Shown: one piece after another, positions 1-7,899 of the stretch
Numbering within the stretch: position 1 is the stretch's first letter
How the letters are laid out: each line of letters starts with the position of its first letter
NCBI GenBank assembly: GCA_964544765.1
Contig: CAZJDM010000121.1
Coordinates: 1-14,339 of the forward strand
Reading direction: 5' to 3'
Length of the DNA: 14,339 nucleotides
DNA from: CAZJDM01 sp964544765
GTDB lineage: Bacteria; Bdellovibrionota_B; Oligoflexia; CAYFLR01
Program-made: the position numbers and the translations under genes
Notes under the pieces: model-generated
Seen by the model: the letters and a program-made list of their open reading frames with translations, nothing else
What the model was told of the DNA's origin: nothing
Databases searched by the model: none

Positions 1-1495
1 AATGAACACAACCCGAAACCATACCATCTGCTAATCCTTTATAAACCATCATTGCGCCAAAATAATTTACTCCGGCCATTGCGTCTTTAGCCATATCAAT
101 ATTTATATTTCTATGTTTCCGCAGATCGAAATAAGTATCAGCAAACTCTTTATACTCTTTAGATTTAGCGGGCTCAATAATTTCTACGCCTGTTAGATTT
201 AAATCCAATCGTCGAATTTTTTGTTCAATATATTTCTTCTTTCCTAATAAAGTTATATCTACTATATTCTTGCGAACAAGAATTTCGGTTGCGAGCAAAA
301 TTCGATCTTCTGCACCTTCAGGTAAAACGATGTGTTTTTTGTTTTGTTTTGCTGTCTGTAATAATCCATACTCAAACATTTTAGGGGTAACGGTGTGGGT
401 TTCTGACTTCACTATTCGGTCCTCTAAATCCGGCACATCGACATGACTTTCAAAAGCATCTATAATTCTAGATATTTGTTCCTGACTCTCAGGATGAACT
501 GCCATATGAATTTTTGAAAGTTCAGTCGCTGTCTGATAAGTATCTTTTTGAACCTTTAAAACCGGAATATCTGGAATACCCTCAATCATATTGATAATAA
601 TGGGATTCACTGGTTCAGATCCCGTCAATAAAATGCCCGCTGCGTTAGGTAAATTAGGGGCCATAGCAAGCGCCAAAGTATGGGCGAAAGTGTCAGAACG
701 ATGGGACTGCATAATTACCAAACTTCCTGGTTGTAAATTTTGAGATAATTTATTAATTCCCATGTCGGCAATTAAATAATGATGAACTTGTTTATTTGTA
801 AAGTCACCTCCAGACAATAATTCCGCATCTAAAGATCTTTCCACATCTCGAATAGTGGGATTAGTAAGAGTAGTATCTTCCTTGATCACATAAACGGGAA
901 TATTTCTTTCTTTCAATTCGGAAGATATTACATCTTGAACCTCTTTCATCATCTTTTGTTTAACACGGTTGATTATAACTGCTACAACAGTACAATTTCT
1001 TTCATCAAATTGCTCAATGGCAACTTCCAATGATAACTTAATCTTATTAACACTTTGCTGATGACCATTTTGTACAATCAACACTGGCAAACTAAGGTTG
1101 GTAGCAATATCAGCATTGATATCAAACTCAAATGATGCGGTAGAACCACCATAATCTGTGCCTTCACATAAAACAAAATCAAATTCTTCTTCTAATTTTT
1201 TATATTTAGTAAGTATTTTTTCATATAAATCGTCTTGTTTACCCTGAGTGATCAATTCATCCGCTTCTCTTTCCCAAAGCCCATACATATCTTCATAAGG
1301 AAGGTCAATATTATGATAGGAAGAAATCAAATTAATTTCGCGATCTATACCATTAGGCTCACGAGGTTTATAAATCAATGGTCTAAAGTAGGCAACCTTT
1401 GGAAAATGACGCTTAAACATCTCCATTAAACCTAAGGAAATGATCGATTTTCTACTTTTAGGCTGAACAGCGACAATAAGTAGACTCTTGGACAT
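1..1495 (-). CDS. pta: Phosphate acetyltransferase, long form (C-terminus off the window)
   Basis: Converts acetyl-CoA and phosphate to acetyl phosphate and CoA in the cytoplasm, normally together with acetate kinase, which is not in view. About 498 codons are visible; long-form Pta is usually near 700 residues, so most of the catalytic domain lies beyond position 1. Residues 1-215 form the P-loop-like AAA_26 region (LLIVAV, then SLGLMEMFKR and VAYFRPLIY). Residues 220-350 fit the DRTGG regulatory domain (VIMQSHRSDT, then GILLTGSEP). From about 370 the PTA/PTB catalytic domain begins (HIVLPEGAEDRILLATEIL), continuing to GVNYFGAMMVYKGLADGMVSG at the edge. The ATG is well supported: AAAGGAGG at 1504-1511 lies 8 bases upstream. 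Oddity: the P-loop position reads PKSRKS instead of the GxGKS-like form of many relatives, so nucleotide binding there is doubtful. Identification is firm. Confidence 0.93.
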   Translation of the reverse strand, partial: MSKSLLIVAVQPKSRKSIISLGLMEMFKRHFPKVAYFRPLIYKPREPNGIDREINLISSYHNIDLPYEDMYGLWEREADELITQGKQDDLYEKILTKYKKLEEEFDFVLCEGTDYGGSTASFEFDINADIATNLSLPVLIVQNGHQQSVNKIKLSLEVAIEQFDERNCTVVAVIINRVKQKMMKEVQDVISSELKERNIPVYVIKEDTTLTNPTIRDVERSLDAELLSGGDFTNKQVHHYLIADMGINKLSQNLQPGSLVIMQSHRSDTFAHTLALAMAPNLPNAAGILLTGSEPVNPIIINMIEGIPDIPVLKVQKDTYQTATELSKIHMAVHPESQEQISRIIDAFESHVDVPDLEDRIVKSETHTVTPKMFEYGLLQTAKQNKKHIVLPEGAEDRILLATEILVRKNIVDITLLGKKKYIEQKIRRLDLNLTGVEIIEPAKSKEYKEFADTYFDLRKHRNINIDMAKDAMAGVNYFGAMMVYKGLADGMVSGCVH

Positions 1496-1529
1496 TGATT
1501 ACCCCTCCTTTTGTCGGTTTTTACTATCC

Positions 1530-1543
1530 TTAATATATATTAA
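1530..1543. promoter_or_regulatory. AT-only 14-bp palindrome in the pta leader
   Basis: TTAATATATATTAA is a perfect palindrome 35 bases upstream of the pta ATG and just beyond its ribosome binding site. On the minus strand it contains TATATT, a plausible -10 element, but no convincing -35 lies 16-18 bases upstream. It could be a promoter core, an operator, or chance in AT-rich DNA. Confidence 0.3.
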
Positions 1544-1563
1544 CTCGTTCTATTTCCTAGATC

Positions 1564-1792
1564 ATCATATCAATTCCATCAGATGGTTGCAAAGTACAAA
1601 CTTGCACTCAGAGCTAAAATAAAAATGCCCAAAGCAGCCAGAGCGGTGGGAAACGCTGTTCATAACAACCCCATTTTTATCGCCTTACCATGCCATCGAG
1701 TTATTTTAAAAAATGGCAAAATTGGTGGTTTTGCCCAACCAATTGAGATAAAACGCTGGCTTTTAAAACATGAATCAGGTAATCTATCTTAA
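1564..1792 (+). pseudogene. ogt: Decayed C-terminal remnant of O6-methylguanine-DNA methyltransferase
   Basis: A 69-codon open frame from 1583 carries the C-terminal signature of the Ada/Ogt/MGMT family: PKAARAVGNAVHNNP, then the methyl-acceptor motif PCHRVI (Cys codon 1691-1693), then NGKIGGF and KRWLLKHES. The frame's own first residues do not fit the family. The expected upstream stretch (IP..G..KVQT.TQ, as in IPYGKVQTYTQ) is found instead in another frame at 1573-1611, so there is a frameshift near 1612. That second frame meets a TAG at 1558-1560, and the N-terminal half of a normal ~160-180-residue protein is absent. There is no ribosome binding site before 1583. The intact PCHR motif suggests recent decay. 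A functional miniprotein is very unlikely, because the DNA-binding helix-turn-helix is interrupted. Confidence 0.8.
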
Positions 1793-1869
1793 GAATGGTA
1801 TCTGTTGCTCCATAAACTCATACCAAAAAATTTAATATTTTCTATAACTTGTATTTAGTCAGGTGACTT

Positions 1870-4188
1870 ATGAGAATTCTAGTAATATTTTTCCTTTCAA
1901 CCCTCTACTTCAACCAAAACCTATATTTATATAGTAATATAAAAATCACTCAGGAGCATTTACTAGTTAAGTTATTAAAGAAAAAATTGGAAATATTCCA
2001 TTACAGCCATAAAAAGATTGACGACAATTTATCTAAAGATGCTTATAAAAAGTTTATCGAAAAAATGGATTATGATAAAAAGTTTTTCCTTACTGAAGAT
2101 ATTAAAAAATTTGAAGCTTATAAGGTGTTGATAGATGACGAGATCCGCACTGGAGAAATGATACTTTATAAAAAAGCCAGTATTATACTTAGGCAAAGAA
2201 TCAAAGAAGTAGATAAAATAGTCACAAATTTATTAAAAAAACCCTTTAATTTTAGCAAGAAAGAATCTTTTCAATCTGACGCCAAAAAACGATCCTACTC
2301 TAAAAACAAAACAGAATTATTAAAATTATGGAAGAATTTAGTTAAATTCAGTGTTCTGTCTAAATATATAACCACCTTAGAGGAACAAGAAGAAGCTAAA
2401 AAGAAATTAAAAGAAAAGAAAGAACAGCAAACTAAAAAATCGAAAGAAAAGACTAAGCAAAATGCTGAGGCTAAATCAGCCAAAACAGATGCTAAAAAGA
2501 AAGCCAAAAACGAAAAAATTACTCCTTTATCTCCCAAAGAAATAGAAAAGAAAGCTCGAACTGAAGTGAAAAAGAGTTTTGAACGGTTATTTAAAAGGAT
2601 GCTGAAAGAAACAGATAAAGATTACTTAGATCGTTATATAAACGCGGTTACAGTGGTTTTTGATCCTCATACCACTTATCTTCCCCCTGACCGAAAAGAA
2701 GACTTTGATATCGAAATGAGAGGTTCATTAGAAGGAATTGGAGCATTATTAAGAGAAGACGGACCCTATATAAAGGTAGTACGAATCATACCAGGAAGTG
2801 CCTCTTGGCGCCAAAAACAATTACAAGCTGAAGATATAATCTTAAAGGTAGCTCAAGGTAGTGGAGAACCCGTAGACATTGTAGATATGAGAGTACGAGA
2901 TGCCGTTAAGTTGATTCGAGGTCCAAAAGGAGCCGAGGTCAGATTAACGGTTAAAAAACCTGATGGTAGAATAATAGTCATCCCTATCGTTCGTGACGTG
3001 GTTCAAATTGAAGAGGTTTATGCTAAAGGTACTATTTTGAAAAGCGACACCAATAATCCTAAGGATAAAAAAGCTAAAAAACCAACTTTTGGTTATATCC
3101 ACCTTCCAAAATTCTACCGTGATTTTGAACGAATAAGAAAAGGTAAAAAAGGTAGAAACTGCACCGAAGATGTTGCAAAAGAATTAAAACGCTTTGTAAA
3201 AAATGATGTAAAGGGAGTAATATTGGATCTTCGATACAACGGAGGAGGAGCCCTAGAAGATGCTCGGCAAATGTCGGGGTTATTTATAAAAGAAGGGCCT
3301 ATTGTTCAAGTAAAAAGAAGCGACGGAGTTATTGACGTCCTTAGAGATACCGATCCCAACATTATTTACTCTGGACCCTTAGTGGTCCTGATCAATAAGT
3401 TCAGTGCTTCCGCATCTGAAATTTTAGCAGCAGCCTTACAAGATTACAGGCGGGCAATTATAATAGGAGGAGAACATTCACATGGCAAAGGAACTGTTCA
3501 AGTTTTATTAAATCTAGACAGAGGTATACCTGATCAACTTCAACACTTACTTCCTCTGGGTGCCCTAAAAGTAACCATTCAAAAGTTTTATCGAATAGAC
3601 GGTAAGTCAACTCAATATAAAGGAGTTACACCTGACATAATTCTTCCCGACCCCAACGGATATTTAGAAACAGGGGAACAATACCAAGATTATTCCCTGC
3701 CATGGGATGAAGTAAAGGCCCTTCCTCATAAAGATTGGAAAAAATTCTCATATCCTATGAAAAATTTAATTAAACTCAGTAAAAATAGGGTTAAAAAGAG
3801 TAAAGCCTTTCAAAGAATCACCGAAAGCGTCAAGATCTTGAAAAAACGCCGAGAAAATACAATGCAATCACTCAACCTCAAACAAGTATTACGGGATCAA
3901 AAAATTGCTAAGAGAGAAGCTAAAAGGCTTGAATCATTAACCAATAATAAAAGAATTTTTGATACACCAGATCCCGATCCTACTCCTGAAGTTCATAGTA
4001 AAAAAAGTAAAAAACCTGAAGTGAAAAAAAATGACTCTTCTACCACCAATAAAAATACTCAAGAGAATAAAGAAAATGAGTCTGATGCTAATCTAAAATG
4101 GATTGAAAAGCTCTATAAAGATCCATATATCGTAGAGTCTATTTCAACCCTAAATAGTATCCTTCACCTAAACAAGAGTAAAAAATAA
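1870..4188 (+). CDS. prc: Tail-specific (C-terminal processing) protease Prc, peptidase S41A
   Basis: Periplasmic Ser/Lys-dyad protease that degrades or trims proteins from their C-termini. Residues 2-15 are a short hydrophobic segment consistent with a signal peptide. Residues 25-170 match the TSP N-terminal domain (HYSHKKIDD, MDYDKKFFLTEDI). The PDZ domain spans about 283-372 (GSLEGIGALL, IIPGSAS, LIRGPKGAEVRL). The S41 core follows, with LDLRYNGGG at 452-460, SASASEI with probable nucleophile Ser514, and HGKGTVQ with probable general-base Lys540. Residues 625-690 match the DUF3340-type C-terminus (YPMKNLIKLSKNRV, SLNLKQVLRDQKIAKREA). At 772 residues it is about 90 longer than E. coli Prc; the extra length is a Lys/Glu-rich insert (about 171-230) and a charged tail (695-740). 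AGGTGA at 1861-1866 supports the start. It stands alone on this strand and converges on metH. Confidence 0.95.
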   Translation: MRILVIFFLSTLYFNQNLYLYSNIKITQEHLLVKLLKKKLEIFHYSHKKIDDNLSKDAYKKFIEKMDYDKKFFLTEDIKKFEAYKVLIDDEIRTGEMILYKKASIILRQRIKEVDKIVTNLLKKPFNFSKKESFQSDAKKRSYSKNKTELLKLWKNLVKFSVLSKYITTLEEQEEAKKKLKEKKEQQTKKSKEKTKQNAEAKSAKTDAKKKAKNEKITPLSPKEIEKKARTEVKKSFERLFKRMLKETDKDYLDRYINAVTVVFDPHTTYLPPDRKEDFDIEMRGSLEGIGALLREDGPYIKVVRIIPGSASWRQKQLQAEDIILKVAQGSGEPVDIVDMRVRDAVKLIRGPKGAEVRLTVKKPDGRIIVIPIVRDVVQIEEVYAKGTILKSDTNNPKDKKAKKPTFGYIHLPKFYRDFERIRKGKKGRNCTEDVAKELKRFVKNDVKGVILDLRYNGGGALEDARQMSGLFIKEGPIVQVKRSDGVIDVLRDTDPNIIYSGPLVVLINKFSASASEILAAALQDYRRAIIIGGEHSHGKGTVQVLLNLDRGIPDQLQHLLPLGALKVTIQKFYRIDGKSTQYKGVTPDIILPDPNGYLETGEQYQDYSLPWDEVKALPHKDWKKFSYPMKNLIKLSKNRVKKSKAFQRITESVKILKKRRENTMQSLNLKQVLRDQKIAKREAKRLESLTNNKRIFDTPDPDPTPEVHSKKSKKPEVKKNDSSTTNKNTQENKENESDANLKWIEKLYKDPYIVESISTLNSILHLNKSKK

Positions 4189-4224
4189 TATAATGATCTC
4201 GGAATTATGGTTGTTGTTGTCAAA

Positions 4225-7200
4225 TCATACGGAAAAATATGTAGCATCGGGATGATGAAACACCATAGCAGAAACACTGGCCTCTGGATCCATCATAAAT
4301 CCTTCGGTCAGACAACAACCTATGTCTTCTGGTTTCAATAAAGAGAATAGTTTTTGGTTATCTTCTAAATCAGGACAGGCTGGAAAACCAAAAGAATATC
4401 TTCTGCCTTGATATTTAGCTTGAAAACGTTCTTTTTTGGATAAATCGGGATGATCCATTAATCCCCAAAAATTTCTAATCGACCGATGTAATAATTCAGC
4501 GTATCCCTCGGCCATTTCAAGCGCCAAAGCTTGTACCATATGACTTTTAAGAAACTCACCACGATCTTTAAGTTCTTTAGAAAAAGATATTACATCTCGA
4601 CCCATGGAGACTACGAACATACATATATTATCACGACAATTACCCTCCCAAGAAACTGATTTACATCCATTATGTCCAACAGGAGGATTAACTAAATCAG
4701 ATAAACATAAACCGTCTTTTTGGCGCTGCCTTTTAAAAGTAAATCTCATGATCTCATTTTGCGATTCATCACAAAGAATAATATCATTTTTCCAGCTTTT
4801 AGCTTGAAAAAACTGATAGACCGCTTTAGGCTGAAAAACTTTTCGAACCTGAGCCTTTACTTCTGTCATTTGTCTCATAAGATTAACTGCTTTTGAATCT
4901 CCTCGCTCCAGAGCTTTATCAAAATTTCCTCTAAATCCTAAATGTCGACCAAATAGCATCTGATTATTTACATACAACCATATTTCATCAATTGATGTAC
5001 TATCAAACAGGTGACGCTCAAAGTATGGTGGTACAGGAGCATTCTCTACTACCTTCACTAAAGTAGACCTTAAATCATATATAATTTTTAAAGGAGACTC
5101 TACTATCTCGGCCCGAACATCTCGATCATCTTTGACTTTCTCTTTTTCAATCAATTGCTCCGACAAAACAGGATCCACTAATTTTTGAGCCAGAGACAAA
5201 CCATCCATCGCATCTTGAGCATATAGGACCATTCCTTTATAACAAGGAGTCATCTTAGAATCGACAAACCTCTTTGATAATGCTGCTCCACCAACTAATA
5301 TAGGAGTATCTATTCCTTCTTCCTTCAAATCAGTAGCTGTAGTAACCATTTGAAAAGCTGATTTAACTAATAAACCTGACAAACCAATAATATCGGGTTT
5401 ATACTTACGACATGCTTCAATTACTTGTTCTGGCGGTATTTTTATTCCTAAATCTATTACATTAAATCCGTTGTTACTCAGTATTATATCAACCAGATTT
5501 TTACCAATATCATGGACATCGCCCTTTACCGTGGCTAAAACCATGGTTCCTTTATGTTGCCTTTGATCTTTATCTAAAAACTGCTCTAAATGACTAACTG
5601 CCACTTTCATTGATTCCGCCGATTCTAGCACTTCAGCTACTATCAACTCATTATTATTAAACAATCGACCAACTTCAGCCATAGCATCCATTAAAGGTCC
5701 ATTGATTAAATCAAGAGGCGGTATAATTTTTAATTTCTCATTAAGATCATCAATTAAGCCATCTCTAGTTCCTTCTAAAATATACCCTCTTAAACGTTCA
5801 TCTATGGACATCTTAGGCTGGGAGACTTTACTAACCTTCTTCTCTCGAAAATAGGAAACAAACTCACCAGTCGGATCTGATCCTTTATTGAATAATAAAT
5901 TATTAGCCAGTTCTTTCTCTTGATCGGTAATAAGAGCAAAACGTTTAACCTTCTGGGCATTAACAATAGCTAAATCCAACCCTGCATTTGCACAATGATT
6001 TAAGAAGACTGAGTTTAAAATCTCTCTTCCACTAGGAGGTAATCCAAATGAAACATTTGAAATACCTAATATAGTACGAGTATTAGGAAACTCGTTTTTA
6101 ATAAGTTTAATACCTTCGATTGTTTCCACTGCAGAGCCTATATACTGTTTATCTCCAGTAGAACAGGGAAAAACTAAAGGATCAAAATAGATATCAAAAG
6201 GAGAAAAATTGTATTTATCAACTAACAGATGATATGATCTACGGGCAATTTCTAATTTTCTATCTTTAGTAATCGCCATCCCTTGATCTTTATCCTCATC
6301 TATCAACCCTATTACTATAGCAGCGCCATATTTTTGAGCTAAGGGAACCACCTTATCAAATCGACTTTCACCTTCTTCTAGATTGATAGAATTCAAAATC
6401 GACTTACCTTGACAGAACTGTAACGCCTTTTCAAAAACTTCATGATTAGTTGAGTCTATCATGAGGGGAACTTTTACTTTTCTTACCACATAAGGCATAA
6501 ACTGTTGTATATCATGTAATTCATCTTGATCAGGATTGGACAAACATATATCAATAATCTGAGCACCAGCCTTAACTTGCTTTTTGGCAATTTCAGCCGC
6601 TTGCTCGTATTGTTTATCTTTTATTAAATTTCGAAATTTCTTGCTACCAATTACATTGGTTCGTTCCCCTACCAATACTGGCCGCACCTCATCAGTTACC
6701 TCAAAAGATTCTAAACCTGATACTCGTGATAGATTTTGAATTTCAGGTTTACGAGGATGAATATCTTTACAGGTTTTCACCAGCCTTTTAATATGGCTGG
6801 GAGTAGTTCCACAGCATCCACCAACAATATTCAGCCATCCCTGACGAGCAAAACTAGCCAACTTTTCGGCTATCATAGCTGGAGTCTCTAAATAATTTCC
6901 ATTTTCATCAGGAAGTCCGGCATTAGGTACACAACCTACAAAATTCCTACTTCGGGCTGCCATGGCTCTTAAATGATCAGTCATAAAAGCCGGACCAGTA
7001 GCACAATTCAAGCCAATATAAAGTAAGTCAATATGCTCCAAAGATGTAACAAAAGCCTCGACATTCTGTCCGGCTAATGTAGTTCCCATAGGTTCAATGG
7101 TGCCTGATACGGCAATAGGGATCTTTTCTCCTTCTTTTTCAAATAGATGAAAACTAGCTAATAAAGCCGCCTTGACATTAACAGTATCCTGAACTGTTTC

Positions 7201-7728
7201 AATTAGGAAGTAATCACAGCCTCCATCCCAAAGACCTTGCATTTGCTCTAAATAGGTGTCCACCAGTTGTTTAAAAGTAATTTCACCATTAATGGAAAAA
7301 GGTTTAGTTGTGGGTCCAATTGTTCCTGCAACAAAACGATTAGAATAGTCATCACAAGCTTCTCTAGCTATCATAGATCCGGATTTATTTAATTCATATG
7401 TTTTATCTGCTAGCTGATATTCAGACAGGACTATATTAGTAGCTCCAAAGGTGTTGGTTTCAATAACATCAGCACCCGCCCTTAAATTCTTTATGTGAAT
7501 TTTCTTTATTATTTCTGGATTTGTTAAATTTAACTGTTCATTACAATTAAAATAAACTTCCCCTCCAAAATCACTCGCGCATAAACCAAGCCTTTGAATT
7601 TCAGTACCAACGGCGGAATCGAGAAAAACGATTCTTTCTTTAAATAGGTTTTTCAAATCCTGTACACGTTTTTGTCTAGAATCTGACAAAGCTGAAATTT
7701 CCTTTCTAAATTTTTGATTAATAATCAT
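4225..7728 (-). CDS. metH: Cobalamin-dependent methionine synthase
   Basis: Transfers methyl from 5-methyltetrahydrofolate through cobalamin to homocysteine, giving methionine, in the cytoplasm. All modules are present in order. The homocysteine/Zn domain (about 28-325) has Zn-ligand cysteines in GLNCATG (Cys242) and GGCCGTTP (Cys305, Cys306). The pterin domain (about 348-610) contains GERTNVIGSKKF. The cobalamin cap is about 640-725, and the B12 domain about 726-860 has DVHDIG at 737-742, whose His739 is the expected lower cobalt ligand. The reactivation (AdoMet-binding) domain, about 880-1167, has GRRYSFGFPACPD at 1108-1120. E. coli MetH is 1227 residues, so 1167 is full length. The ATG has no good Shine-Dalgarno sequence, but the N-terminus extends only slightly beyond the conserved start. 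No cobalamin riboswitch is recognisable upstream. One small difference: His follows PACPE in E. coli, whereas Leu occupies that position here. Confidence 0.97.
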   Translation of the reverse strand: MIINQKFRKEISALSDSRQKRVQDLKNLFKERIVFLDSAVGTEIQRLGLCASDFGGEVYFNCNEQLNLTNPEIIKKIHIKNLRAGADVIETNTFGATNIVLSEYQLADKTYELNKSGSMIAREACDDYSNRFVAGTIGPTTKPFSINGEITFKQLVDTYLEQMQGLWDGGCDYFLIETVQDTVNVKAALLASFHLFEKEGEKIPIAVSGTIEPMGTTLAGQNVEAFVTSLEHIDLLYIGLNCATGPAFMTDHLRAMAARSRNFVGCVPNAGLPDENGNYLETPAMIAEKLASFARQGWLNIVGGCCGTTPSHIKRLVKTCKDIHPRKPEIQNLSRVSGLESFEVTDEVRPVLVGERTNVIGSKKFRNLIKDKQYEQAAEIAKKQVKAGAQIIDICLSNPDQDELHDIQQFMPYVVRKVKVPLMIDSTNHEVFEKALQFCQGKSILNSINLEEGESRFDKVVPLAQKYGAAIVIGLIDEDKDQGMAITKDRKLEIARRSYHLLVDKYNFSPFDIYFDPLVFPCSTGDKQYIGSAVETIEGIKLIKNEFPNTRTILGISNVSFGLPPSGREILNSVFLNHCANAGLDLAIVNAQKVKRFALITDQEKELANNLLFNKGSDPTGEFVSYFREKKVSKVSQPKMSIDERLRGYILEGTRDGLIDDLNEKLKIIPPLDLINGPLMDAMAEVGRLFNNNELIVAEVLESAESMKVAVSHLEQFLDKDQRQHKGTMVLATVKGDVHDIGKNLVDIILSNNGFNVIDLGIKIPPEQVIEACRKYKPDIIGLSGLLVKSAFQMVTTATDLKEEGIDTPILVGGAALSKRFVDSKMTPCYKGMVLYAQDAMDGLSLAQKLVDPVLSEQLIEKEKVKDDRDVRAEIVESPLKIIYDLRSTLVKVVENAPVPPYFERHLFDSTSIDEIWLYVNNQMLFGRHLGFRGNFDKALERGDSKAVNLMRQMTEVKAQVRKVFQPKAVYQFFQAKSWKNDIILCDESQNEIMRFTFKRQRQKDGLCLSDLVNPPVGHNGCKSVSWEGNCRDNICMFVVSMGRDVISFSKELKDRGEFLKSHMVQALALEMAEGYAELLHRSIRNFWGLMDHPDLSKKERFQAKYQGRRYSFGFPACPDLEDNQKLFSLLKPEDIGCCLTEGFMMDPEASVSAMVFHHPDATYFSV

Positions 7729-7740
7729 TATTAAAACTTT

Positions 7741-7766
7741 GGTTATGCGATCAAATGTTAATAACC
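7741..7766. promoter_or_regulatory. Inverted repeat GGTTAT-N14-ATAACC in the metH leader
   Basis: Two perfectly complementary 6-base arms (7741-7746 and 7761-7766) lie 13 bases upstream of the metH ATG, in the region divergent from the cysteine desulfurase. The geometry could suit a dimeric regulator or a leader hairpin. Six-base arms are short enough to arise by chance. Confidence 0.3.
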
Positions 7767-7814
7767 ACCTCTAGATGAAGGGAATACTTTAATATTTTAC
7801 CATAATCAAGCATT

Positions 7815-7844
7815 TTGACTAAACATGGATATAACGAATATTCT
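7815..7844 (+). promoter_or_regulatory. Candidate upstream sigma-70-type promoter for the desulfurase operon
   Basis: TTGACT (7815-7820), an 18-base spacer, then TATTCT (7839-7844). This would start transcription near 7851 and give a leader of about 50 bases. It is weaker than the promoter at 7865-7893, and no Shine-Dalgarno sequence lies in the leader it would produce. Confidence 0.3.
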
Positions 7845-7864
7845 ATCATAATGATAAAACATAA

Positions 7865-7893
7865 TTGACAGTTAGACTTGAAACACTTATAAA
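7865..7893 (+). promoter_or_regulatory. Strong sigma-70-type promoter placing the transcription start at the desulfurase ATG
   Basis: A perfect -35 TTGACA (7865-7870), a 17-base spacer and TATAAA (7888-7893, five of six consensus bases). With the usual distance from -10 to +1, transcription would begin at about 7900, the A of the downstream ATG. That predicts a leaderless mRNA and agrees with the lack of a Shine-Dalgarno sequence before that ATG. Confidence 0.6.
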
Positions 7894-7899
7894 TGCCAC

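Noticed and set aside
1583..1792. Intact small DNA-repair protein
   Set aside because: It lacks the N-terminal half, has no ribosome binding site, and the conserved upstream residues lie in a different frame.
2295..2537. Hydrophobic open frame on the minus strand inside prc
   Set aside because: It is the antisense of the Lys-rich insert; Lys codons read backwards give Phe/Leu, which explains the apparent membrane-protein look.
4189..4224. Bidirectional terminator between prc and metH
   Set aside because: The only pairing is a 5-base ATAAT/ATTAT arm pair with no GC stem, so it is not supportable.
4604..4807. Open frame on the plus strand inside metH
   Set aside because: It lies wholly within a well-conserved minus-strand gene, and its translation resembles no family I know.
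7729..7899. Cobalamin or SAM riboswitch ahead of metH
   Set aside because: No B12-box-like motif or extended set of helices is recognisable in the 171 bases; only a short inverted repeat is present.
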